Below are positions 9,043-15,795 of a DNA stretch of 41,339 nucleotides, piece after piece. This DNA comes from CAYONP01 sp964405335. GTDB lineage: Bacteria > Armatimonadota > UBA10988. Each line of letters opens with the position of its first letter. Position 1 is the first letter of the stretch. The notes under the pieces were generated by a model. The model saw only the letters and a program-made list of their open reading frames with translations. It was not told the origin of the DNA and did no database searches. The position numbers were made by a program, and so were the translations under genes. The stretch spans positions 1 to 41,339 of the forward strand of contig CAYONP010000049.1 of NCBI GenBank assembly GCA_964405335.1. The letters are read 5' to 3'.

Positions 9043-9926
9043 CACACCAACTCCTTGATCAACCAGCGCAGGCGGGCCGAGCGCGCCGACCGGTTGTCGC
9101 GACACTCCTCCGCCCCCGGCTGCACCGCCTTGCGCGAGCCGAGCGTGTATCCGGCCTGGCTCGACAGCTCGCGAAAGGCCTGTTTCACGCGGCGATCTTC
9201 GCCGCTTTGATAGCACAACAGCACCAGCCGACCGCCCGGCCGCAACAGGCCCGGACCGTCGGCCAGCAGCCGCTCTAGTGAACCGTACAGGTCGTTCACC
9301 GCGAGGCGCAGGGCCTGGAATGTCCGCGTCGCCAGATGGGCCCGCCCGTGCCGCGCCTTGGCAGGATAGGCGCGCCGAACGAGCTCGACCAACTGGTCGG
9401 CCGTCTCCACCGGCGCCTCGCGCCGCGCCGCCACGATTCCGGCGGCGATGCGGCGGGCGAACGGCTCATCGCCAAGCTCGCGCAGCATCCGCTCGAGCTC
9501 GGCCTCGTCCAGCTCGGCCAGCAGGTCGGCGGCGGTGGTCGGGCCGGCGGGGTCGAGCCGAAAGTCGAGCCGGCCACCACCGCGGAAGCTGAACCGCTCG
9601 CTGACCAACTGGTCGCGCGAGACGCCGAGGTCGCAGAAGATGCGGTGGATGCCCTCGGGCGCGTGCTCGGCGGCCACCGCCGCCAGGTCGCCGAAGTCGC
9701 GCTGCAGCAGCAGCACGTCGTCGCCCAGCCGTGCGCGGCAGGCGGCCAGCGCGGCCGGGTCGAGGTCGAGGCCGATCAATCGCGAGCCCGGCCCGAGCGC
9801 GTCGCGGATGGCGGCCAGGTGCCCGCCGCCGCCGGCGGTGCCGTCGACGACGGTCAAGCCCGGCCCGAGCGCGAGCGCGGCCAACACCTCGGCGACCATC
9901 ACCGGGACATGGGCGAAGGCGGTCAT
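9042..9926 (-). CDS. rsmH: 16S rRNA (cytosine-1402-N4)-methyltransferase RsmH (MraW)
   Basis: SAM-dependent methyltransferase modifying C1402 in the decoding centre of 16S rRNA. Of 294 residues, the SAM loop DGTAGGGGH is at 28-36, and the family blocks CDLGVSRDQL (98-107), LDFRLDP (120-126) and ATRTFQALRLAVND (199-212) are present. The usually near-invariant FHSLEDR block reads CYQSGEDRRVK (238-248), and the C-terminal NxRSxSAxLR block reads NRSARSARLR. The ATG overlaps the mraZ stop (ATGA). Sequence and position both support the call; the altered block is noted as a finding. Confidence 0.95.
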   Translation of the reverse strand: MTAFAHVPVMVAEVLAALALGPGLTVVDGTAGGGGHLAAIRDALGPGSRLIGLDLDPAALAACRARLGDDVLLLQRDFGDLAAVAAEHAPEGIHRIFCDLGVSRDQLVSERFSFRGGGRLDFRLDPAGPTTAADLLAELDEAELERMLRELGDEPFARRIAAGIVAARREAPVETADQLVELVRRAYPAKARHGRAHLATRTFQALRLAVNDLYGSLERLLADGPGLLRPGGRLVLLCYQSGEDRRVKQAFRELSSQAGYTLGSRKAVQPGAEECRDNRSARSARLRWLIKELV

Positions 9927-10399
9927 GCGGCCGCCTCCTCGCCGGCCAGGCCGGGCAGGGCAAAGTCGCGCAGCAGCTCGCGCGCCTCCTCATTGGCCGC
10001 CCGGCCGCGCGACTGGGTGCGCTGGTCATCAAACGCCTGGGCGCCCCACAGCTCGGCGAAACGGACCATGCCGACGGCCTTCACCGCCTCGTCCCGCAGG
10101 CCGCAGTCCTTGCGCATTTCGGCCGGGACCAGGATGCGGCCGGACTTGTCGAGTTTCATCCGCTCGGCCTCGCCCGAGAAGCGGCGGAGCAGGTCGAGGT
10201 GGTCGCCCGAGAGCGTCAGTCGGCGGGCCAACTGCTCCATGAAGGCGGTGAACATCGGCTCAGAAAAGAGCAGCAGGCGGTCGGCATCGGGCACGGCGGG
10301 CAGCCCGACGACCACCTCGCCGAAGACGTCGCGGAGCTTCGACGGGACCACGATGCGGCCCGTTTCATCGAACCGAACGTCATAGCTGCCGATCAGCAC
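9923..10399 (-). CDS. mraZ: Transcriptional regulator MraZ
   Basis: DNA-binding protein with two AbrB-like repeats, 158 residues. The first repeat contains DETGRIVVPSKLRDVFG (about 11-27) and the second DKSGRILVPAEMRKDCG (about 84-100). MraZ proteins form rings and bind tandem TGGG-type repeats ahead of their own dcw operon. The start is GTG with GAGGG about 6 nt upstream. Four GGG-containing decamers and a good promoter lie directly upstream, which fits autoregulation. The C-terminal tail of about 30 residues (SRGRAANEEARELL and on) is longer than in many homologues. Confidence 0.96.
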   Translation of the reverse strand: MLIGSYDVRFDETGRIVVPSKLRDVFGEVVVGLPAVPDADRLLLFSEPMFTAFMEQLARRLTLSGDHLDLLRRFSGEAERMKLDKSGRILVPAEMRKDCGLRDEAVKAVGMVRFAELWGAQAFDDQRTQSRGRAANEEARELLRDFALPGLAGEEAAA

Positions 10400-10415
10400 A
10401 ATGCCCTCGCCGACC

Positions 10416-10455
10416 TGTTCCCGCCGATCTCCCCAGATCCTCCCAGAACATCCCC
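10416..10455 (-). promoter_or_regulatory. Probable MraZ operator: four tandem 10-bp repeats
   Basis: Read on the minus strand, four contiguous decamers run GGGGATGTTC (10455-10446), TGGGAGGATC (10445-10436), TGGGGAGATC (10435-10426) and GGCGGGAACA (10425-10416). GGG recurs every helical turn, the pattern known for MraZ sites (TGGGN with 5-nt spacers). The array lies between the promoter and the mraZ GTG start. Confidence 0.75.
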
Positions 10456-10471
10456 GGGAGCGGTTCGGCGC

Positions 10472-10501
10472 ATCTTAGCCCATCGGCAGGAGCGCTGTCA
10501 A
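10472..10501 (-). promoter_or_regulatory. Sigma-70-type promoter of the dcw operon
   Basis: On the minus strand TTGACA (10501-10496) is followed by an 18-bp spacer and TAAGAT (10477-10472). Transcription should start near 10465, just ahead of the GGG decamer array. The -35 box is a perfect consensus match. Confidence 0.8.
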
Positions 10502-10624
10502 GTTGAGGGGGCGGAGATTCTTTGACGGATTCTGGGATTCGTCCAGGGCCACCGAAAAGTCGCTCTAGAAGCGGTTCGCAGAGCGCCGGCGTCGCCGCCC
10601 GCCGGCCGAGGAGCACTTTCCAGT

Positions 10625-10647
10625 GCGGGCGAGGACGTCCGCGCTCC
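10625..10647 (+). repeat. Dispersed palindromic repeat, family C, copy 1
   Basis: A 23-bp unit beginning GCGGGCGAGGACG and ending CGCGCTCC. It differs by one base from the copy at 36742-36764 and by two from that at 41210-41232. Just upstream, GCACTTTCCAGTGC (10613-10626) forms a small hairpin in the place where a second inverted unit is found at the 36.7 kb copy. Confidence 0.7.
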
Positions 10648-10711
10648 GCTGCCCGACGTCGGCGGCGACGCAGCCCGGCCGGTCGGTTTGGGGCAGGCTG
10701 CGGTGACCCTT

Positions 10712-10734
10712 GGATCCGCTATGTCAGCGGATCC
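10712..10734. terminator. 9-bp perfect hairpin, possible terminator of the miniprotein transcript
   Basis: GGATCCGCT (10712-10720) pairs perfectly with AGCGGATCC (10726-10734) around ATGTC. It lies about 115 bp downstream of the miniprotein stop on the minus strand. No T-run follows, so intrinsic termination is only a guess. Confidence 0.35.
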
Positions 10735-10847
10735 GTTGACGGGTTGGGGGGATTCGGCAGAAGAATCCGCGGTAGCGTCGTCGGTGTCTGGTCGGCGCCT
10801 AGAGGCTCAAGCGGGCGCCGTGGCGGCGCTGGCGTGGTGGCGGCGGT

Positions 10848-10955
10848 TCAGCCGCCCACGCCGGCCTGGTAGAGGTAGTAGTAAGTGATGGAGACCGAGA
10901 GGACGAAGAGCAACATGACCGCCGCCATCAGGGCCACTCGGTGGCGCTCGCTCAT
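10848..10955 (-). CDS. 35-residue membrane miniprotein, function unknown
   Basis: A complete small gene: ATG at 10955, TGA at 10848. The start is preceded by GAGGAG six bases upstream, one of the best Shine-Dalgarno matches in the window. The product begins MSERHRVALMAAVMLLFVLS and continues VSITYYYLYQAGVGG: a short basic N-terminus, one hydrophobic helix (about 7-25) and a Tyr-rich segment. That is the composition of a single-pass membrane peptide, oriented with its basic end in the cytoplasm. A TTGACC-N17-TACGTT promoter lies 160-185 bp upstream, so the leader would carry the family B palindrome. I do not recognise a family. It lies upstream of mraZ on the same strand, but the dcw operon has its own promoter, so a division role is speculation. 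Confidence 0.65.
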   Translation of the reverse strand: MSERHRVALMAAVMLLFVLSVSITYYYLYQAGVGG

Positions 10956-10986
10956 CGTCGGCTCCTCGGGCGGGTCGAGCTTCGAG

Positions 10987-11079
10987 GTAGGGGCAGGTCT
11001 CAGACCTGCCCGCCGGCGATTTGATCCGCTCGGGAAGCGGGCTCGTCGGCATACGGGCGGGTCTGAGACCCGCCCCTAC
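10987..11079. repeat. Compound palindromic element, family B
   Basis: The left arm (10987-11011, beginning GTAGGGGCAGGTCTCAGACC) and the right arm (11055-11079, ending CCCGCCCCTAC) are inverted copies with 2 mismatches in 25 bp. Each arm is itself a hairpin around GTCTCAGAC or GTCTGAGAC. The 43-bp spacer has no clear structure beyond a short inverted repeat. It lies in the predicted 5' leader of the miniprotein. Confidence 0.75.
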
Positions 11080-11111
11080 GGCACCTTCTCAACACGCCGT
11101 CCTCGGCCGCC

Positions 11112-11140
11112 AACGTAGCAGCCTGCCGCGCCGCGGTCAA
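11112..11140 (-). promoter_or_regulatory. Minus-strand promoter for the miniprotein gene
   Basis: TTGACC (11140-11135), a 17-bp spacer and TACGTT (11117-11112) on the minus strand. The -35 matches the TTGACC form seen at glyS and at the 39774 gene. The start site would be near 11105, giving a leader of about 150 nt. Its -35 is two bases from the plus-strand -35 at 11143. Confidence 0.55.
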
Positions 11141-11142
11141 GC

Positions 11143-11171
11143 TTGACGCCCACCCGCGCGGCGTTCAGACT
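11143..11171 (+). promoter_or_regulatory. Weak plus-strand promoter for the glycoside-hydrolase-like gene
   Basis: TTGACG (11143-11148), 17 bp, CAGACT (11166-11171). The start site would fall at about 11178, right at the GGAG (11178-11181), so the leader would be very short. The weak -10 and that spacing keep confidence low. Confidence 0.35.
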
Positions 11172-11187
11172 CGCCGCGGAGCCTGAG

Positions 11188-13689
11188 ATGACCGATCCTC
11201 GCGGCGTTGAGGCCCGGGTGCGGCCGACGCCCGGCGGGCCACAGATCCACCTCGACGGCGTGCCCGTGCCGCCACGCATGTACTTCGGCAACCGGCTCTC
11301 CGGCGCCGTTGACCTCACCGCCGAATGGGCCGACTACTCCTTCGACGTGCTGCCGCAACTCGATGTCGAGGCCAACGGTACGTTCCACTTCCGCTTCGGC
11401 CACCAGCCCGGCTGGGTCGAGCTGGCCGAGCTGACCATCACCGACGCCGAGACCGGCGCGGCGGTGCTGGCGCCCGGCACGCTGGCCAGCGAGGCCGCCT
11501 TCGCCGAGGGCTGGAACGCCTGGCCGCCGGACGAGCGCAACACCGTCGGCACCTTCCGAGTCGACGACGGAACGCTGCGTGTCGAGGTGCGCGAGCCGCC
11601 GGACGGCCAGTGGCCCGATTTCCACCTCTACTGCGACGTGACGCTCAGTTTCACCGCCGGTCGGACTTACCGGGTGGCCTTTCGCGCCCGGGGCAACGAG
11701 CCGCGCCGGCTGCTGGTCGGCCTCTACCGCGTCGCCGGCGGTGAGTTCACCGCGCTGCGGCTGGCACTCGGGCCCTATCTGCCGCAGATCCGGCTGGCCC
11801 ACGAGGCCGGCGTGCGGTTCGTCTCGTTCCCCATGCCGAACGGCTGGACGCCGCCCGGCGCACCGCAGGACTGGGCCGCCGTCGACGCCGCCTGCCGCGA
11901 GGTGATCGCGGTCCATCCCGATGTGCTGCTGCTGCCCCGCATCGGGCTGAGCGCACCGCCCTGGTGGCTCGACGAGCATCCCGAGGCGCGGATGCAGTAC
12001 CACGACGGCAGCCGCAACGGGCTGGCCAGCGTCTCGGACCGCGCCTACCGGGCGGCGGCCTGCGCGCACCTCGAGGCGCTCTGCGCGCACCTGACGGCGG
12101 CCTTTCCCGAGCACTTCGCCGGCATCCACCCGTGCGGGCAGAACACCGGCGAGTGGTTCTACGAGGGCACCTGGGAGCCGCTGCTGTCGGGTTACGACCC
12201 ATCGACCGCCGCGGCCTGGCGCGCACACCTGGCCGCCCGCGGCCTGCCCGACGCGCCGGTACCGTCGGCCGACGAGCGGCTGGCCCACGACCACGGCCTG
12301 CTGCGCGACCCGGTGGCCGAGGAGGTGCTGATCGAGTTCAACCGTTTCCTGCAGCGCGAGATGGCGAGCTTCGTGGCCGAGATGGCGGTCGCCGCTCGAC
12401 GCGGCACGAGCGGCCGCAAGCTGGTGATCTTCTTCTACGGCTACCACTACGAGTTCGGCGCCGTGCCGACCGGCGCGCCGGTCTGCGGGCACTACGGGCT
12501 CGAGGGCATCCTCGACGACGCCGAGGTCGACATCTTCTGCTCGCCCATCAGCTACCTCGACCGCGGCTGGCAGGGCGCCTCGGGCTGCATGGCGCCGGCC
12601 GAGAGCATCACCGCCGCGGACAAGCTGTGGCTCTATGAGGACGACACGCGGACCTACCTGTCGGGCACCACCGATTTCGGCGGCATCGGCCTGCCTGGGC
12701 GGGTCGAGGGCCTCCGCGCGACACAGGCGGTGCTGCTGCGCAACACGGCCCAGGCGGCCCTGCGCGGCTATGGCACCTGGTGGATGGACCTGCCCGGCGA
12801 GGGTTGGTTCAACGACCCGGAGCTGTGGGCCGAGCTGGTCCGCATGAGGCCGCTCGACGGCCTGATGCTGCGCCGTCAGGCGCCCTACTCGCCGCCCATC
12901 GCGGTCATCACCCACGAGGACAGCATCTGCCACCTGGCCGGGCGCTCGAGCGGCCTGGCCGCGCCGTTGATCAACGCCAGCCGGATGGCCTTCGGCCGCT
13001 GCGGGGCGCCGTATGGCCAGTACCTGCTGCGCGACGCCGCGGCGGGAACCATTCCGGCCCGCCTGCAGGTGATGCTCACCGCCTGGGCCCTGAGCCCGGC
13101 CGAGCGCCTGGCGCTCCGCGGCCACCGCAACGGCGCGGCGCGCGTCTGGTGCGCCGCGCCGGGCTACCTCACCCCGGCCGGGTTCGACCCGGCGGCGATG
13201 CGCGAGGTGAGCGCCTTTACCCATCGCCTGATTGAGCCGGGCAGCCTGGTTGTGACGCCGACGCCGGTGGGCGAGGCGCTCGGCCTGATCGAGCCGTGGG
13301 GTCCGGCCGAACCGATTGCCCCGCTGTTCACCTGCGACGCGGCCGAGGTCGAGACGCTGGCCCGCTATGCCGACGGCTCGCCGGCGGTGGCCGCGCGGGC
13401 GGGCGGCGAAGGGCTCGACATCTACTGCGGCACGCCGTCGCTCACCTCGGCGCTGGTCCGCGCCTGGGCCCGCCTGGCCGGCGTGAGTCTGTTCTGCGAG
13501 CAGGATGTCGGGCTGTGGGAGGCCGAGGGTGTGCTCTCGCTGCACACCATGTCGGACGGCCCGCTGCACCTGCACACCGGCGTCGCCCAGCCGGTGTTCG
13601 ATCTGCTCACCGGCGAGTCCGTCGGCCTCGGGCCGGACCTGACCATGCTGGTCGAGGCGGGGCGGACGATGGTCCTGCGGTATCGATAG
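11188..13689 (+). CDS. GH42-like (beta-galactosidase-superfamily) protein
   Basis: 833 residues without a signal peptide, so probably cytoplasmic. An N-terminal beta-rich part (about 1-200) precedes a TIM-barrel-like region. GLSAPPWWLDEHPEARM resembles the GH42-type segment before the active site; IHPCGQNTGEWFYEG offers a plausible acid/base Glu (NTGEW); and ADKLWLYEDD lies where a second acidic residue would be expected. A C-terminal region resembles the trimerisation-like and beta domains of such enzymes. Substrate is unknown; galactosides or other plant or algal oligosaccharides are possible. The start is ATG 11188 with GGAG 6 nt upstream; the frame is open 45 bp further, but that start lies inside the promoter. 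The end faces the 13693 gene with a 3-bp gap. Confidence 0.7.
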   Translation: MTDPRGVEARVRPTPGGPQIHLDGVPVPPRMYFGNRLSGAVDLTAEWADYSFDVLPQLDVEANGTFHFRFGHQPGWVELAELTITDAETGAAVLAPGTLASEAAFAEGWNAWPPDERNTVGTFRVDDGTLRVEVREPPDGQWPDFHLYCDVTLSFTAGRTYRVAFRARGNEPRRLLVGLYRVAGGEFTALRLALGPYLPQIRLAHEAGVRFVSFPMPNGWTPPGAPQDWAAVDAACREVIAVHPDVLLLPRIGLSAPPWWLDEHPEARMQYHDGSRNGLASVSDRAYRAAACAHLEALCAHLTAAFPEHFAGIHPCGQNTGEWFYEGTWEPLLSGYDPSTAAAWRAHLAARGLPDAPVPSADERLAHDHGLLRDPVAEEVLIEFNRFLQREMASFVAEMAVAARRGTSGRKLVIFFYGYHYEFGAVPTGAPVCGHYGLEGILDDAEVDIFCSPISYLDRGWQGASGCMAPAESITAADKLWLYEDDTRTYLSGTTDFGGIGLPGRVEGLRATQAVLLRNTAQAALRGYGTWWMDLPGEGWFNDPELWAELVRMRPLDGLMLRRQAPYSPPIAVITHEDSICHLAGRSSGLAAPLINASRMAFGRCGAPYGQYLLRDAAAGTIPARLQVMLTAWALSPAERLALRGHRNGAARVWCAAPGYLTPAGFDPAAMREVSAFTHRLIEPGSLVVTPTPVGEALGLIEPWGPAEPIAPLFTCDAAEVETLARYADGSPAVAARAGGEGLDIYCGTPSLTSALVRAWARLAGVSLFCEQDVGLWEAEGVLSLHTMSDGPLHLHTGVAQPVFDLLTGESVGLGPDLTMLVEAGRTMVLRYR

Positions 13690-13692
13690 GCC

Positions 13693-15741
13693 CTACCGCG
13701 TCCCGTCGGCCGGGCGGAGGTCGAGGATCAGCACCAGGTCGCGGCCCTCCAGCGTCACCCGCTCGATCGCCTCGCGCGCAGGGATCGGTGCGAGCAGGAT
13801 GCTGTAACCGCCGACCAGCCGATTCTCGCGCCGCGGCAGCTCGAGCAGGCCCTGCACGCGGCGATAGCGCAGCGGCCGGCGGCCGGGCCGGGCGATGCCG
13901 CCGTCGGGCGCATAGGCGAAGCCGGTCGGCTGCACGCCGGCCACCGCCGAGAGCGCTACCTGGCCCGAGGTCGCGACGGGCCGGCGGTCGCAACTGACCA
14001 TCCCGAAGGCGAGGAACGGCACGCCGACGCGGCTCAGCCGGATGCCGTCGCCGAACTCGAACCGCTCGCCGAGCCGGCCGACGGCAACTTTGGCGGTGGG
14101 CAGATCGACGGTCAGCAGCTCGCGACCGCGATCGAGCACCACGCCGGGCGACGGCTCGAACCGCTCGGGCACTGGCTCATCGGCCAGCTCGCCGCCGGCT
14201 AGGGCCAGGCCGGCCAGGTCGGGTTCATAGGCGATCCGCGCGCCGTGGTGGTGGTGCGTCGCCGCGTAGCTCAGGTAGTCGTCGGTGCGGTACCAGCCGA
14301 GACCATACTCCGGGTCGTCGAGCACCGCTCGGCCGTAGCGAAAGACCGTCGGCCGCGGATGCGGTGCGACCGCACCGCCGCGGAACAGGTGACCGGCCAC
14401 GCGGAGCTGGGCGCAGACGATGTTGTCGACCGAGAGGTCGAACGGCCCGCGCTCGGACCAGTCGAACAGCGGCGCGGCATTGTAGCCACGGTCGTCGAGC
14501 GCGGTGGCCCAGTCGTGCCAGAAGACGCCGGCCGCGTTGTGCAGCGAGGCGTGCACCGCGACGCGCATCGGATACTCGGCGCGGTAGACCTGCGGCGGCG
14601 GCTGGCCGGTGGCGTAGATCACCCACGGCTTGCCGGCCAGCGGCAGCTCGAGGCTCGAGCCGTCGAGCGGCCCGAGGAAGTTCAGCGGCTCGGCCAGGTT
14701 GGTCCGCTGCGGGGTCATCGGCCAGTACGAGCCGGTCACGCCGACATCGCCCTGCAGCGCGCCGAACAGGTTGTACCAGGCGGCCACGCCGGCGCACTCA
14801 CTGGCGATGGGGATGACGTTCCAGCCGACCCCGGGCGGCGCCATGCGGCGCACCTGGGCCAGCTCGTGCCGGTGCCAGGCCTCGACCGCGTCGGCGCCAT
14901 AGAAGATGACATCACGGCAGCGCTGGTCACCCTCGATACCGACGCGCATCGAGACCGTCCCGGCGGCCAGGCTCTCGCCGGCCGAGACGGCGCCCCAGGC
15001 CGCGCGCCAGGCCGCGTCGTCCGAGTACTTGCCGCGCAGCCAGGTCTGAAACCGCTCCCGCACCCGCTCCTGAAAGTACGGGTGCCAGGCGGTCTCCCAG
15101 CGGTTGTCGAACAGGAACCGGCAGAAGGCGAGCCCGTCGCCGAGGGCGAGCATGGCGATCGCCGGCTCGCGCCCGTAGGGCCGGCCCAGATGCGGGTTGA
15201 CATGGTCGGCCAGGCCGCGCAGGAAGCGCAGTCGCGCCGCCTGGACACCGGGATCGGCATACTGCAGGTAGATCATCCCGGCGGCGAGCCGCGGGTCGGC
15301 ATAGCTCTCGCGCACCGCCTGCCACCAAGCCAGGCGGCCCTCGGGCGGGCCGACATAGTCGCTCTCGGCCACCCAGGGCAGCCGCGCGGTGGCGGTGAGA
15401 AAGACGACCATGCCGCGCTCGGCCAGCTTGCTGATGAAGTAGTCGAGGCGATCGAGCGGCGACAGGTCGCCGGCCTGGGTGACCGGCAGTTCGCCGGGCC
15501 GGTCGGGGACCCAGAAGAAGTCGTCGCCGGCATGGACCACGACGGCGTTGAAGCCGAGCAGGTGGAGCCGCTCGGCCAGCCGCTCAGCGCGGGCGTAGGG
15601 CGGGGCGGCGGCGTCGTGCGAGAGGTGGATGCCCCACAGCCGCAGTGGCGCGCCGTCGCGGACCAGGTACTCGCCGTCGGCGGTGACATACTGCGCGCGA
15701 ACCTGGACGGCGAGCAGCAGAACCAGGGTCAGGACGCGCAC
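13693..15741 (-). CDS. Secreted GH5-like TIM-barrel protein with altered active site
   Basis: 682 residues with a signal peptide (MRVLTLVLLLAVQVRA, cleavage before QYVTADGEY). The opening (GEYLVRDGAPLRLWGIHLSHD) and the segments LHLLGFNAVVVH and LDYFISKLAERGMVVFLTA are typical of GH5-like cellulase-fold proteins. In relatives the acid/base block reads like NEN after a DPAVA-type strand. Here the equivalent EPAIAMLALGDGLAF has GDG. The nucleophile block (KPxxxxE) reads GKPWVIYATGQ with no Glu. So both catalytic glutamates appear lost, while the fold seems intact. It may bind rather than cut sugars. The start is GTG with GGAGG 5 nt upstream. It lies 54 bp downstream of prs and may be co-transcribed with it. 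Confidence 0.7.
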   Translation of the reverse strand: MRVLTLVLLLAVQVRAQYVTADGEYLVRDGAPLRLWGIHLSHDAAAPPYARAERLAERLHLLGFNAVVVHAGDDFFWVPDRPGELPVTQAGDLSPLDRLDYFISKLAERGMVVFLTATARLPWVAESDYVGPPEGRLAWWQAVRESYADPRLAAGMIYLQYADPGVQAARLRFLRGLADHVNPHLGRPYGREPAIAMLALGDGLAFCRFLFDNRWETAWHPYFQERVRERFQTWLRGKYSDDAAWRAAWGAVSAGESLAAGTVSMRVGIEGDQRCRDVIFYGADAVEAWHRHELAQVRRMAPPGVGWNVIPIASECAGVAAWYNLFGALQGDVGVTGSYWPMTPQRTNLAEPLNFLGPLDGSSLELPLAGKPWVIYATGQPPPQVYRAEYPMRVAVHASLHNAAGVFWHDWATALDDRGYNAAPLFDWSERGPFDLSVDNIVCAQLRVAGHLFRGGAVAPHPRPTVFRYGRAVLDDPEYGLGWYRTDDYLSYAATHHHHGARIAYEPDLAGLALAGGELADEPVPERFEPSPGVVLDRGRELLTVDLPTAKVAVGRLGERFEFGDGIRLSRVGVPFLAFGMVSCDRRPVATSGQVALSAVAGVQPTGFAYAPDGGIARPGRRPLRYRRVQGLLELPRRENRLVGGYSILLAPIPAREAIERVTLEGRDLVLILDLRPADGTR

Positions 15742-15795
15742 CGCAGCCTCCGCGATGGGGTTAACTTGGACAGACGACGCGGCGGCTCAAACGTC

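Larger units (their letters stand above)
10502..10847. other. 346-bp intergenic stretch without a gene
   Basis: No credible coding frame. It holds one family C repeat (10625-10647), a 9-bp perfect hairpin (10712-10734), and a second short inverted repeat (GGATTC at 10750-10755, GAATCC at 10763-10768). It separates the dcw promoter from the miniprotein gene. Confidence 0.6.

Noticed and set aside
11137..13575. 812-codon minus-strand frame opposite the GH42-like gene
   Set aside because: Composition is Arg/Gly/Ala-rich without structure; the sense frame has domain features and a ribosome-binding site.
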